From a virus, in IMG/VR virus record IMGVR_UViG_3300022594_000009, positions 1 to 48,586 of that record: a DNA stretch of 48,586 nt; one strand, given 5' to 3'. Under the pieces are notes generated by a model. That model saw nothing but the letters and a program-made list of their open reading frames with translations, did no database searches and was not told the DNA's origin. Below, piece by piece: positions 17,183 to 25,703 of the stretch. The stretch's first letter is position 1. Each line of letters starts with the position of its first letter. The position numbers and the translations under genes are program-made.

Positions 17183-17806
17183 ATGAAATCATACAAAGAA
17201 TATCTAATTGAGAGCAAAAGCACTTACGATTTTAAAGTAAAAATCGCCGGTGATTGCCCTAAAGATTGCACAATGCTAATTAAACGTGGACTATCAAAGT
17301 TTCAAGTTGAAGCTTGCAGTTCAGGAAAAAGTACTCCAATCCAGGAAACTCAAGCAGATTTTCCAAGCCTTAAAAATGTCGGTGTAACAACATTTGATGT
17401 GTCAACAGCATATCCAGCAACCAGCGCAGAAATTGCGGCATTGATTGCAGAGCATACTAGTCTTAGTGTAGGAAGTATTAAAGTACGCAATGAAAAAGAA
17501 TTAGCAGAAGAAGAATTAAATCATGCTAACGATGAAGCAAGCGGAGAATCTTTACTAGAGAAACCAGAGCTTGAAGCTGAAGACGGCCAAAGTCTTGTTG
17601 GTGACAAACATACTATGAGCATGTTAAAAGAATTAACTAAAGCTAAGAAAGAATTAACACAGTATAAAGGTGTTAATGAAAAAATCTTAGCAAAGAAAGC
17701 TCCTAGTGAAAAAGCTGACAAACAAAAAGTAACAACTAACAATACAAGTCCTGTAGGCAGCAGGAAGGTAACATTACCAACAGCAAAAACTGCCAGAGGA
17801 CAATAA
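17183..17806 (+). CDS. Candidate internal head protein with capsid-targeting sequence
   Basis: 207 residues, highly charged, lysine- and glutamate-rich C-terminal half. The start MKSYKEYLIE-S closely parallels the T4 capsid-targeting sequence MKTYQEFIAE, which directs internal proteins (IPs, Alt) into the prohead and is cut after LxE/IxE by the gp21 protease. Here LIE-S fits. After cleavage, about 197 residues would stay in the head and could be injected. It lies between gp16 and gp17. No domain is recognised; a core scaffold protein is the alternative. Confidence 0.6.
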   Translation: MKSYKEYLIESKSTYDFKVKIAGDCPKDCTMLIKRGLSKFQVEACSSGKSTPIQETQADFPSLKNVGVTTFDVSTAYPATSAEIAALIAEHTSLSVGSIKVRNEKELAEEELNHANDEASGESLLEKPELEAEDGQSLVGDKHTMSMLKELTKAKKELTQYKGVNEKILAKKAPSEKADKQKVTTNNTSPVGSRKVTLPTAKTARGQ

Positions 17807-17807
17807 T

Positions 17808-18392
17808 ATGAATTTTCAAGACTTATTAGCAAAAATGAAACATCTTGATGAAGCTCCAGCAATTGAGCCAAAAGATGAACTTCAAGGCGGTGCAGGTGCA
17901 TCTGATGAATGTGAGCCTACTAGTACTCCAGCCGATGCATTATTTGGCGAGCGCAGTATGGAAGAGTGTGGCATGCCAGGCATGGATAACATGCCCCATG
18001 GTATGATGGGCGCACCTAAGCAATCCGATAACGTTAGTATGAACGTTAGCCTAAACGGTCAAGGCGCTGGCGGTGTTCGCGATTTAATGAACATTTTACA
18101 TAATATTGAACAAGGTACTGGCCATGCACACAGCGAACCCGATCATGGTGCTGAAGATGATATTCTTGTTGGTATTGGTGAAGAGCAAGATGACGGCGGA
18201 TTCCAAGATGCTACAACTGAGCCTGATCCAGAAACTCAAGACGTTGATGCGGTAACTCGTACCGGAAATGATATTCACAGCCAAGGTGGAGAAGCTGAAA
18301 AAGTTAACGGCGGTGGTAATCCACTAGGCGTAAGCGAGGCGTTACTTGCTAGATTATCTAGCATGTACACTGAAATTAAAGAAAGTCGCTAA
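17808..18392 (+). CDS. Acidic candidate internal head protein
   Basis: 194 residues, strongly acidic with glycine- and methionine-rich patches (MPGMDNMPHGMMG). The start MNFQDLLAKMKHLDE-AP ends in LxE-A, a possible prohead-protease site. The end (SEALLARLSSMYTEIKESR) is helical. The gene starts one base after the previous stop, with no ribosome binding site, so it is coupled to it. The same function class as the 17183 product is inferred, not shown. Ends at a strong terminator. Confidence 0.55.
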   Translation: MNFQDLLAKMKHLDEAPAIEPKDELQGGAGASDECEPTSTPADALFGERSMEECGMPGMDNMPHGMMGAPKQSDNVSMNVSLNGQGAGGVRDLMNILHNIEQGTGHAHSEPDHGAEDDILVGIGEEQDDGGFQDATTEPDPETQDVDAVTRTGNDIHSQGGEAEKVNGGGNPLGVSEALLARLSSMYTEIKESR

Positions 18393-18429
18393 AGATTGTT
18401 CGTTGCAGTTGGGTAGATTAAGTACCCCA

Positions 18430-18455
18430 AAACCACCCTTCGGGGTGGTTTTTTT
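18430..18455 (+). terminator. Intrinsic terminator before gp17
   Basis: Stem AACCACCC / GGGTGGTT with UUCG loop and seven Ts. The gp17 promoter begins within the T run region, leaving no spare sequence. Confidence 0.92.
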
Positions 18456-18456
18456 A

Positions 18457-18464
18457 TGTAAATA
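18457..18464 (+). promoter_or_regulatory. Late-like promoter, leaderless start of gp17
   Basis: TGTAAATA, then AAGTT, then the ATG at 18470. There is no ribosome binding site because the preceding bases are the terminator. Confidence 0.55.
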
Positions 18465-18469
18465 AAGTT

Positions 18470-20065
18470 ATGGCAAAAAGTTTAGATGGCGTCTTAACCA
18501 AAAAAGCGCATACAAAAGAAAAGTTTAGTGAAGCACAAGTCAATGACTTGTTAATGTGTGCTGACCCCAAAGAAGGGTACATGTATTTTGTTAAAAACTT
18601 TTTTCATATCCAACATCCTACTCGAGGCAAAGTTAAATTTGAACCATTCGAGTATCAAGAAAAATTATTACACAGTTATCATGATTTCCGTTTTAATGTA
18701 AACATGATGCCGCGTCAAAGTGGTAAGACAACATGTGCCGCAGGTTATTTGTTATGGTATGCAATGTTTCATCCAGATCAAACTATTCTAGTAGCCGCAC
18801 ACAAATACACAGGCGCTCAAGAAATTATGCAACGTATCCGCTACGGATATGAATTGTGCCCTGACTATATCAGAGCCGGCGTTACAAACTATAACAAAGG
18901 TTCAATGGAGTTTGAAAATGGATCTCGTATTGTATCAGCAACTACAACTGGCAACACTGGTCGCGGTATGTCAATATCCTTATTATACTGTGATGAGTTT
19001 GCATTTGTACAACCAAATATTGCAGAAGAGTTTTGGACATCTATATCGCCAACACTAGCAACTGGTGGTAAGGCAATTATTACATCTACACCTAACTCAG
19101 ATGAAGATACATTTGCAATTATCTGGAAAGAAAGCCAGGACGCATTTGATGAGTTTGGTAATGAACGTACTGACGATTTAGGTCGCAACGGTTTTCATGG
19201 ATATCGTAGTGAGTGGTGGGAACATCCTGATCGTGATGACAACTGGAAAAAAGTTGAATTAGGACGTATCGGTGAAGAACGCTTCCGTCGTGAATATGGT
19301 TGCGAATTCTTGATCTATGATGAAACATTGATTAGTGCTCTTAAACTTACTGATATGTTAGGTAAAGAGCCTAGCTTTAGAATGGGGCAAATTCGTTGGT
19401 ATAAAAAACCAACTCCTGGCAGCACCTATCTAGTAGGATTAGATCCTAGTTTAGGTACTGGTGGCGACTATGCAGGTATTCAAGTATTTGAGTTGCCTAG
19501 TATGATACAATGTGCAGAATGGCAACACAATTTGACTATTGTACAAGATCAAGTAAAACTGCTTCGCGATGTAATTAGATATATCCAAGATGAAATTGGT
19601 GAGGATTATAATAATAGCATTTACTGGAGTGTAGAAAACAACACGTTAGGCGAAGCCGCGTTAGTGGTAATTGCTAACTTAGGTGAAGAAACATTTCCGG
19701 GATTATTTTTAAGCGAGCCTGTACGTAAAGGGCATGTTCGTAAATTCCGTAAAGGATTTAACACAACACATGGTAATAAAATATCAGCTTGTAGTCGTTT
19801 AAAGTATTTTATTGAAGAAAATAAAATGACAATTAATAGTAAATCATTAATTAGCGAGCTTAAAACGTTTATTGCCTCGGGTGTTACTTTTAAAGCTAAA
19901 GACGGGCAACATGACGACCTTGTTAGTGCGCTACTACTAATTGTACGCATGACCGTTATTTTAGCAGAATGGGATCCGGCAATTTTTGAGAAACTAAGCA
20001 TCGAATCTGCCCTAGACGACGATTGGGAAGCACCGTTGCCTATATTTGTTTCCAGCAACCTATGA
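18470..20065 (+). CDS. gp17: Large terminase subunit, gp17-like packaging motor and nuclease
   Basis: 531 residues (T4 gp17: 610). ATPase half: PRQSGKTT (81-88) is the Walker A with the terminase-type Q/R, LLYCDEFAFV (171-180) is Walker B with catalytic Glu, and TSTPN (206-210) is the coupling motif. Nuclease half: VGLDPSLGTGGD (D325) and, near residue 490, HDDLVSALL supply the RNase-H-like acidic residues. It translocates DNA into the prohead and cuts the concatemer. It is preceded directly by a terminator and late promoter, and the stop overlaps the possible early start of the next gene. Confidence 0.97.
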   Translation: MAKSLDGVLTKKAHTKEKFSEAQVNDLLMCADPKEGYMYFVKNFFHIQHPTRGKVKFEPFEYQEKLLHSYHDFRFNVNMMPRQSGKTTCAAGYLLWYAMFHPDQTILVAAHKYTGAQEIMQRIRYGYELCPDYIRAGVTNYNKGSMEFENGSRIVSATTTGNTGRGMSISLLYCDEFAFVQPNIAEEFWTSISPTLATGGKAIITSTPNSDEDTFAIIWKESQDAFDEFGNERTDDLGRNGFHGYRSEWWEHPDRDDNWKKVELGRIGEERFRREYGCEFLIYDETLISALKLTDMLGKEPSFRMGQIRWYKKPTPGSTYLVGLDPSLGTGGDYAGIQVFELPSMIQCAEWQHNLTIVQDQVKLLRDVIRYIQDEIGEDYNNSIYWSVENNTLGEAALVVIANLGEETFPGLFLSEPVRKGHVRKFRKGFNTTHGNKISACSRLKYFIEENKMTINSKSLISELKTFIASGVTFKAKDGQHDDLVSALLLIVRMTVILAEWDPAIFEKLSIESALDDDWEAPLPIFVSSNL

Positions 20066-20071
20066 TAAATA
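20064..20071 (+). promoter_or_regulatory. Late-like promoter before the 815-residue virion protein gene
   Basis: GATAAATA overlapping the gp17 stop region, followed by TAAC and the ATG at 20076. Spacing is four rather than five bases; no ribosome binding site. Confidence 0.5.
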
Positions 20072-20075
20072 TAAC

Positions 20076-22520
20076 ATGAACTCTAATTTAGACAAAATTG
20101 CTAAAGACCTGTACGGTAAGATACAAACCCGTTTTCAGAACATTAAAATTGGTGATGAAAACGCCACTGTTTTAAGTAAAAAGGAAGATATTCCACATGC
20201 TCGATTCTTTGAATTTGAGTATGAAGAAGGTGGGGAACCACTAGGAACTATCGCTATTACTCTTGATGCTGAAGACGGTGTGGTTGTGCAAGTTAGTGGA
20301 GATCTTGTAAACGATGACGATGAAACTACTCATCACGGCGCTTATAAATTCATCCGTAGCTTTAGACAATTTGCTAAAGATAGACTGCTTAACTTTGATG
20401 TGCAAAACATCGGTAAAAGCAATATGGACAAAAGAGATTATCAGTTTCAGGCGAAACGCAAGGAAGAACCAGTTATGGCACAAGCTCCAATTATGGAAAA
20501 CAAGATGTACGGCAATGCCCGTATGAGCTACCAAGATTTAGGCGAAGCTCGTTTAGTAGTTAAACATAGCCAGCCTATTAACTTAGAGCTACCAGCAGGC
20601 AGAACAATGCACATTGAAAACATTTACATTGAAAATGCCGTAGGAGAACGTTTCCGTTATCCATTTAAACATTTAAACGGTGCTCGTGCATTAGCAGAAC
20701 ACATCAAGGCAGGCGGCAATCCATATGATGCTATTGGTAAACATATTTGTAGTTTATCCGAAGAACTAGCAAGCCTACGTAAGTTTAAAGGTTATGTTAA
20801 TCGTCAAGAACAATTATCAGAAGCAATGAGCAACGTAACAAGTCGTGTTATGGAACGCATTGAAGAAATTAAAAAGACAGTACAACAATTACAGCGTCCT
20901 GCATACTATCAAGCATTTGCAGAATCATTTGAAGCACAAGAAGAACAAATGCTTCCAGAAGAAATTGTTAATGACCTTATTGATCGTTTGACAATTCGTA
21001 CATTTAATGAAGAATTAAAATCAGTATTCCCATTCATTGCTAAATTTGTTGATGAATCAGAGTTGCCAGTATTAGAAATTGGCGCAGATGACATCCTAGG
21101 TGAAAAAGAAGGAAACTTTACTACTCATAAAGGCGGCAAGGTATCATATAAAGACGGTGTTACCCGTCATGAGAAAACAGATTACGACAACGGTGAAGGC
21201 CCTGAATTGGGATATGCAATAGCTAAGTCTCAGGGCTCAAGACACAGCAAAGCGCACCTTGATCACGATGCAAACGATAGGCCAAATTTTAAACACCCAG
21301 AAGATCAATTTGAGTCTTTCATGGATGATCTTATCCGTGAAGATAGAGATGAAATCTTTAGTCCTAACAAAGATGCACAAAATGCCGCTATTGATCAATT
21401 GAATAAGATCATGGATAAAGAATTAAAGGGCGGCCCTGAAGGTGTTAATGCTATTGAAAGTTTAAAGGGTCTAATTGATGACCCAGAATTTTTAGATAGC
21501 TTGCGTGACATTGATCCAGACTTAGATGTTCGCCCATTGATTCAACAATATGTAACACTAGCAGATCCTAGTGTTGCTACACAATTACATTTTGGTGGTG
21601 ATACGTCAGAAGGTGGCGAAGAAGAAGCTCCAGTTCCTCCGCCGCCAGCACCTGCTCCAGAAGCTCCGCCTGCACCTGCTCCAGATGCATCAGCAATGGC
21701 AGCACCTCCAGAGGCAGTGGCTGCTCCAGGCGCACCGGCAGAAATGCCACCAGAGGCTGCTCCGGCCCCAATAGCAGAAAGCATTTTAAATGCATTACGT
21801 AAAGCATCTAAAGCAGGCGCAACATTAGAGACACAATTAGATTTTGGTCATGGCACTAAGACTATTGCTGAAATTATTGCTGAATGCGGTATGGAACCAC
21901 AAGATGTTGGTTACGAGCAAGAAGGCAATGGCTTAGAGGATATGTTAAAGTTTGTCAGCGGATTCTATAATAAAGATGAAGGCAACTTCCCTTTAGGTGG
22001 TATGCGTGTTAAAATCAAAGTTAAGAAAGGTTTTGAAGATGGGCAGTTTGGTAATGCTAGTGAAGAAGACTTAATGAAAGTTCTTAAGTTTATTGATCAC
22101 AAAGATCCAAGCGGCGACGAGCAACATAATGTATTGCGACTAGCTGGTGTTAAAACTCCAGCACCGCACGATCATGAAGTTGATGAAGGCGGTGAAATGC
22201 CTGATTTTGGTTCAATGATGCAACAGATGCAACAGCAGTTAGGACAAATGCAAAACAATCCTAACGGACAATCTGCATCACCTACTGCACCACAAATGAA
22301 ATTTAGAATGCCTAAATTTGGTGATGACGACACTGATGATGGCGAAATTGATTTTAACAATCCAGACGATATTGGTCAAAGAATGCAAAAGAAAATTGGC
22401 GGAGTGTTTAATAAAATGCAAGGCCAGGTACCTAATCAGAACGTTCAATTCCCAGGCGGGCAAATGAACCCTGCAGACATGATGAAACAAATCATGCAAA
22501 AAATTAACTTTGGGAAATAA
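20076..22520 (+). CDS. Large conserved phage protein, probable virion or head-associated
   Basis: About 814 residues from the ATG at 20076 (MNSNLDKIAKDLYG); an in-frame ATG at 20046 lies inside gp17 and upstream of the promoter. It has no recognised enzyme motif. Regions: N-terminal beta domain (to ~110), a segment with YQDLGEARLVVKHSQPINLELP (~150) that I associate with conserved marine T4-like phage proteins, a helical part with coiled coil (VTSRVMERIEEIKKTVQQLQ), an Ala/Pro/Glu linker (~510-565), then a glutamine- and methionine-rich end. The low-complexity linkers suggest a virion component. It follows gp17, with the next gene two bases away. Confidence 0.75.
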   Translation: MNSNLDKIAKDLYGKIQTRFQNIKIGDENATVLSKKEDIPHARFFEFEYEEGGEPLGTIAITLDAEDGVVVQVSGDLVNDDDETTHHGAYKFIRSFRQFAKDRLLNFDVQNIGKSNMDKRDYQFQAKRKEEPVMAQAPIMENKMYGNARMSYQDLGEARLVVKHSQPINLELPAGRTMHIENIYIENAVGERFRYPFKHLNGARALAEHIKAGGNPYDAIGKHICSLSEELASLRKFKGYVNRQEQLSEAMSNVTSRVMERIEEIKKTVQQLQRPAYYQAFAESFEAQEEQMLPEEIVNDLIDRLTIRTFNEELKSVFPFIAKFVDESELPVLEIGADDILGEKEGNFTTHKGGKVSYKDGVTRHEKTDYDNGEGPELGYAIAKSQGSRHSKAHLDHDANDRPNFKHPEDQFESFMDDLIREDRDEIFSPNKDAQNAAIDQLNKIMDKELKGGPEGVNAIESLKGLIDDPEFLDSLRDIDPDLDVRPLIQQYVTLADPSVATQLHFGGDTSEGGEEEAPVPPPPAPAPEAPPAPAPDASAMAAPPEAVAAPGAPAEMPPEAAPAPIAESILNALRKASKAGATLETQLDFGHGTKTIAEIIAECGMEPQDVGYEQEGNGLEDMLKFVSGFYNKDEGNFPLGGMRVKIKVKKGFEDGQFGNASEEDLMKVLKFIDHKDPSGDEQHNVLRLAGVKTPAPHDHEVDEGGEMPDFGSMMQQMQQQLGQMQNNPNGQSASPTAPQMKFRMPKFGDDDTDDGEIDFNNPDDIGQRMQKKIGGVFNKMQGQVPNQNVQFPGGQMNPADMMKQIMQKINFGK

Positions 22521-22522
22521 TT

Positions 22523-23233
22523 ATGAATAACAATTTTAAAGGTCTACGTCATTACATTGACATTATTAGTGAAGCCGCAGTAGTGTCAGGTGATGGCACT
22601 CCAGTAACTAGCGGTGCTGGCATACCAGTAACTAGCGGAGCACCGGCGGCTGCACCTGCTGGCGCAACAGCAAGTGGTAGTGCTAATCCTTGGGAAGGTA
22701 AAGATCCTGCTAAGGCAGCGGCCTGGGCAAAGTTAAGTCCAGAGGACCAAAAATGGTTAGGCGGAGCAGATCCAACTGATACAATTATTTTACAACGTGC
22801 TCCAAATAAAGGTGCGGCCCCTGCGGCACCAGCAGGAACACCAGTAGCTGATGCTGTTAAAGCAAGTGGTCAGCCAGATGATGCAACCGGTGTAGACGCG
22901 GCAGTTGCGGCACAAGCTGATAACAGTGGCGCGGCACCAGCGGCAACAACTAATTTTGACAGTATGCCATTTGGTAAAGCATTCCAAACAGCACAAGCTC
23001 AAGGATTGAAACAGTTTACTTGGAAAGGTAAACCATATGCTGTGCAAGCTAAAGGATCACAGGCAGCTAAGCCAGCAAAACCTGCAAGCCCAACTGCTAT
23101 GAAAGCGGCCGGTGCAGGACAAGCCGGTGTAGTAAACCCAGATGGTATGAACTTTAACCAAATGAGCGCAGAAAGTGTTGCTTACGGAGAAGATCAAACT
23201 TTAGCACGTATTGTTGAATTGGCAAGACGATAA
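22523..23233 (+). CDS. Ala/Pro-rich protein with possible capsid-targeting start
   Basis: 236 residues, rich in Ala, Pro, Gly. The N-terminus ends in HYIDIISE-AA (IxE-A), a possible gp21-type cleavage site, as in the two proteins before gp17. Around residues 150-175, FGKAFQTAQAQGLKQFTWKGKPYAV matches a short module (F-A-G-F-W-G-K-Y) seen, from memory, in marine phage virion proteins. No enzyme motif. It ends with an intrinsic terminator that isolates it from gp32. Confidence 0.6.
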   Translation: MNNNFKGLRHYIDIISEAAVVSGDGTPVTSGAGIPVTSGAPAAAPAGATASGSANPWEGKDPAKAAAWAKLSPEDQKWLGGADPTDTIILQRAPNKGAAPAAPAGTPVADAVKASGQPDDATGVDAAVAAQADNSGAAPAATTNFDSMPFGKAFQTAQAQGLKQFTWKGKPYAVQAKGSQAAKPAKPASPTAMKAAGAGQAGVVNPDGMNFNQMSAESVAYGEDQTLARIVELARR

Positions 23234-23270
23234 TCATATTTAGGCAAGATAAGTCTTGCAATGATAAATA

Positions 23271-23306
23271 AAAGCGTGTACAATTACTTGTATGCGCTTT
23301 TTCTTT
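23271..23306 (+). terminator. Intrinsic terminator between head genes and gp32
   Basis: Thirteen-base stem (two G-U pairs) from AAAGCG to CGCTTT, loop TTAC, then TTTTCTTT. A GATAAATA lies just before the stem without a following gene start in range. Confidence 0.85.
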
Positions 23307-23380
23307 AAGTAGATCTTAAAGAGAAATAAGGCAAACTAGCCGAAAGGCAAAAAACATAGGCATATTACAGGAGAAATACT

Positions 23381-24361
23381 ATGGCTACATTAGCAGAAAT
23401 TAGAGCAAAACTTAAGGCATCCGAAAATAAAGGATCAGACAATAACAGAACAGGTGGAGACAATTCCATTTATGCATTCTGGAATTTAAAAGAAGGCGAT
23501 GAATCCGTACTGCGATTCTTACCAGATGGTAACGCCGATAACACATTTTTCTGGGTTGAACGTGCAATGATCAAATTGCCATTCGCCGGAATTAAAGGTG
23601 AATCTGAAAGCAAACAAACTATCGTTCAAGTACCATGCGTAGAAATGTATGGCGATACTTGCCCAATCCTATCTGAAGTACGTGCGTGGTTTAAAGACCC
23701 AGCGTTAGAAGATATGGGTCGTAAGTATTGGAAGAAACGTAGTTATATTTTCCAAGGCTTTGTTGTAGAAGACGGTCTTGCAGAAAAAGAAACTCCAGCA
23801 AATCCAATCCGTAGATTTATTATTGGTCCTCAGATCTTTACATCAATCCGTGCGGCTTTGGTCGATCCAGAGTTGGAAGACTTGCCAACAGATTATGTAC
23901 ACGGTATTGACTATCGTATGAAGAAAGGTTCAAAAGGCGGCTACGCTGATTACTCAACTTCATCATGGGGTCGTCGTGAGCGTCCATTAAGCGATGCTGA
24001 ACAAGAAGCAATCAAAACACATGGCTTGTTTAACTTATCAGATTTCTTGCCAAAGAAACCAACTGAAGTTGAGTTGAAAGTTATGAAAGAAATGTTTGAG
24101 GCTTCAGTTAACGGCGAAGCATACGACATGGAACGTTGGGGTCAATACTTCAAACCAGCTGGCATGAGTCAGAACACTGGTGACCCACAAAAGGCCGCCG
24201 CTCCTAAGGCAGCTCCTGTTGCATCATCACACGATGATGAAGATGATACTCCTGCTCCAGTAGCAAAGGCAGCACCAGCGGCTGCTCCAGCAACTGAATC
24301 TGCAGGTGGTGATTCACGTGCCCAAGACATCTTGGCAATGATTCGCAATCGTCAGAAGTAA
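23381..24361 (+). CDS. gp32: Single-stranded DNA-binding protein, gp32-like
   Basis: 326 residues (T4 gp32: 301). It has an N-terminal basic helix (LAEIRAKLKAS) for cooperativity, an aromatic-rich core with PCVEMYGDTCPILSEVRAWF, and an Ala/Pro/acidic C-terminal tail (about 255-310) ending in QDILAMIRNRQK. The T4 zinc motif is reduced: two cysteines (about 86 and 93) remain, but CPVC is CPIL. It coats ssDNA and organises replication and recombination. A strong AGGAGA ribosome binding site precedes the ATG, and a UUCG hairpin follows. Confidence 0.95.
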   Translation: MATLAEIRAKLKASENKGSDNNRTGGDNSIYAFWNLKEGDESVLRFLPDGNADNTFFWVERAMIKLPFAGIKGESESKQTIVQVPCVEMYGDTCPILSEVRAWFKDPALEDMGRKYWKKRSYIFQGFVVEDGLAEKETPANPIRRFIIGPQIFTSIRAALVDPELEDLPTDYVHGIDYRMKKGSKGGYADYSTSSWGRRERPLSDAEQEAIKTHGLFNLSDFLPKKPTEVELKVMKEMFEASVNGEAYDMERWGQYFKPAGMSQNTGDPQKAAAPKAAPVASSHDDEDDTPAPVAKAAPAAAPATESAGGDSRAQDILAMIRNRQK

Positions 24362-24366
24362 TAGGC

Positions 24367-24386
24367 AAGGGGACTTCGGTCCCCTT
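24367..24386 (+). terminator. UUCG hairpin after gp32
   Basis: Stem AAGGGGAC / GTCCCCTT with TTCG loop, but no T run. More likely an mRNA-stabilising or attenuating hairpin between gp32 and uvsX than a full terminator. Confidence 0.6.
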
Positions 24387-24412
24387 AAATCATCATTCAG
24401 GAGAATTAACTT

Positions 24413-25471
24413 ATGGCCACAAAAGCCTTCGATTTATCGAAATTTAGAAAGACCTTGACCAAAAGTATTGATGGTCTAGGCATTGGATTTAACGATCCAA
24501 CGGATTGGGTTAGTACAGGCAATTTTGCTTTAAACTATCTAATCTCAGGTGACTTTAACAAAGGTATTCCTTTGGGTAAGGTTACAGTATTTGCTGGCGA
24601 ATCAGGTGCTGGCAAGTCATACATTTGTTCAGGTAACATTGTTAAGAATGCACAAGCTCAAGGTATCTATGTTATCCTTGTAGACAGTGAAAATGCATTA
24701 GATGAAAAGTGGTTACACGCACTAGGTGTAGATACTAGTGAAGATAAACTTCTCAAGTTGAACATGGCTATGATTGATGACGTGGCAAAAACAATCCATG
24801 AATTCATGAATGAATACAAAGCTATGGAACAACGTCCTAAAGTTCTTTTTGTCATAGACAGTCTGGGTATGTTGCTTACCCCTACCGATATCAATCAGTT
24901 TGAAGCCGGTGATCTTAAGGGCGACATGGGTCGTAAACCTAAAGCATTAACAGCATTAGTTCGCAACTGTGTTAATATGTTTGGTAACTATAACGTAGGT
25001 ATGGTTTGTACAAATCACACATACGCAAGCCAAGATATGTTTGATCCAGATGACAAAATTAGTGGCGGACAAGGATTTGTATATGCAAGTTCTATTGTAG
25101 TTGCTATGAAGAAGTTGAAATTAAAAGAAGACGAGGATGGTAACAAAGTTTCAGAAGTAAATGGTATTCGTGCCGCTTGCAAAATTATGAAAACTCGTTA
25201 TGCTAAACCGTTTGAAACATTACAAGTTAAAATTCCATATGAGACTGGTATGAATCCTTACTCAGGACTTGTTGACTTGTGCGAGAAGGCCGGCTTGTTG
25301 AAACAAGAAGGTAACAGACTCAAGTGGGTTGACCCAGAGACAGGTGAGGAATTCAAATTCTACCGAAAAGAATGGAAAGATGATAAATTAGATATGATAA
25401 TGAAGAAATTCGATATCAGTATGGCTAAACCAACTACCGTTCCTGAGGAGATTGACGAGAATGTTGAATGA
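24413..25471 (+). CDS. uvsX: Recombinase UvsX (RecA family)
   Basis: 352 residues (T4 UvsX: 391). Walker A GESGAGKS (62-69), Walker B LFVID (145-149), and loop-like segments around KISGGQGFVYASSIVVAMKK. It forms filaments on gp32-coated ssDNA and drives strand exchange for recombination-dependent replication. Good AGGAGA ribosome binding site. Its 3' end overlaps the next gene by 11 bases, and UvsY-like follows, as expected for one recombination operon. Confidence 0.96.
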   Translation: MATKAFDLSKFRKTLTKSIDGLGIGFNDPTDWVSTGNFALNYLISGDFNKGIPLGKVTVFAGESGAGKSYICSGNIVKNAQAQGIYVILVDSENALDEKWLHALGVDTSEDKLLKLNMAMIDDVAKTIHEFMNEYKAMEQRPKVLFVIDSLGMLLTPTDINQFEAGDLKGDMGRKPKALTALVRNCVNMFGNYNVGMVCTNHTYASQDMFDPDDKISGGQGFVYASSIVVAMKKLKLKEDEDGNKVSEVNGIRAACKIMKTRYAKPFETLQVKIPYETGMNPYSGLVDLCEKAGLLKQEGNRLKWVDPETGEEFKFYRKEWKDDKLDMIMKKFDISMAKPTTVPEEIDENVE

Positions 25472-25703
25472 AACACAAATTGGTGATATCTGGTTATTAT
25501 TCGCCGACTTTATTGATAAGAAAAACCATGAAGCAATAGCAGAGCGTTATGTTGATTTGCTAGCAGACTTTGGAGTCACTGATCGTGTACTCTCGGCCGC
25601 TAGTGGAGTAGACTCAACACTTGATGCCGCTATTGAATACTATATGGATGTTCCGGATGAAGACGGCGAAGATGAAGATGACTACGGAGAATTGGAGTTT
25701 TAA
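25461..25703 (+). CDS. Small acidic protein between uvsX and uvsY-like
   Basis: 80 residues from the ATG at 25461, inside the uvsX 3' end. Helical N-terminal part (IGDIWLLFADFIDKKNHEAIAERYVDLLADFGV) and a very acidic tail (DEDGEDEDD). Its stop overlaps the next ATG (TAATG). Its function is unknown; the acidic tail could contact DNA-binding partners such as gp32 or UvsX. An alternative start at 25452 adds three residues. Confidence 0.7.
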   Translation: MLNETQIGDIWLLFADFIDKKNHEAIAERYVDLLADFGVTDRVLSAASGVDSTLDAAIEYYMDVPDEDGEDEDDYGELEF

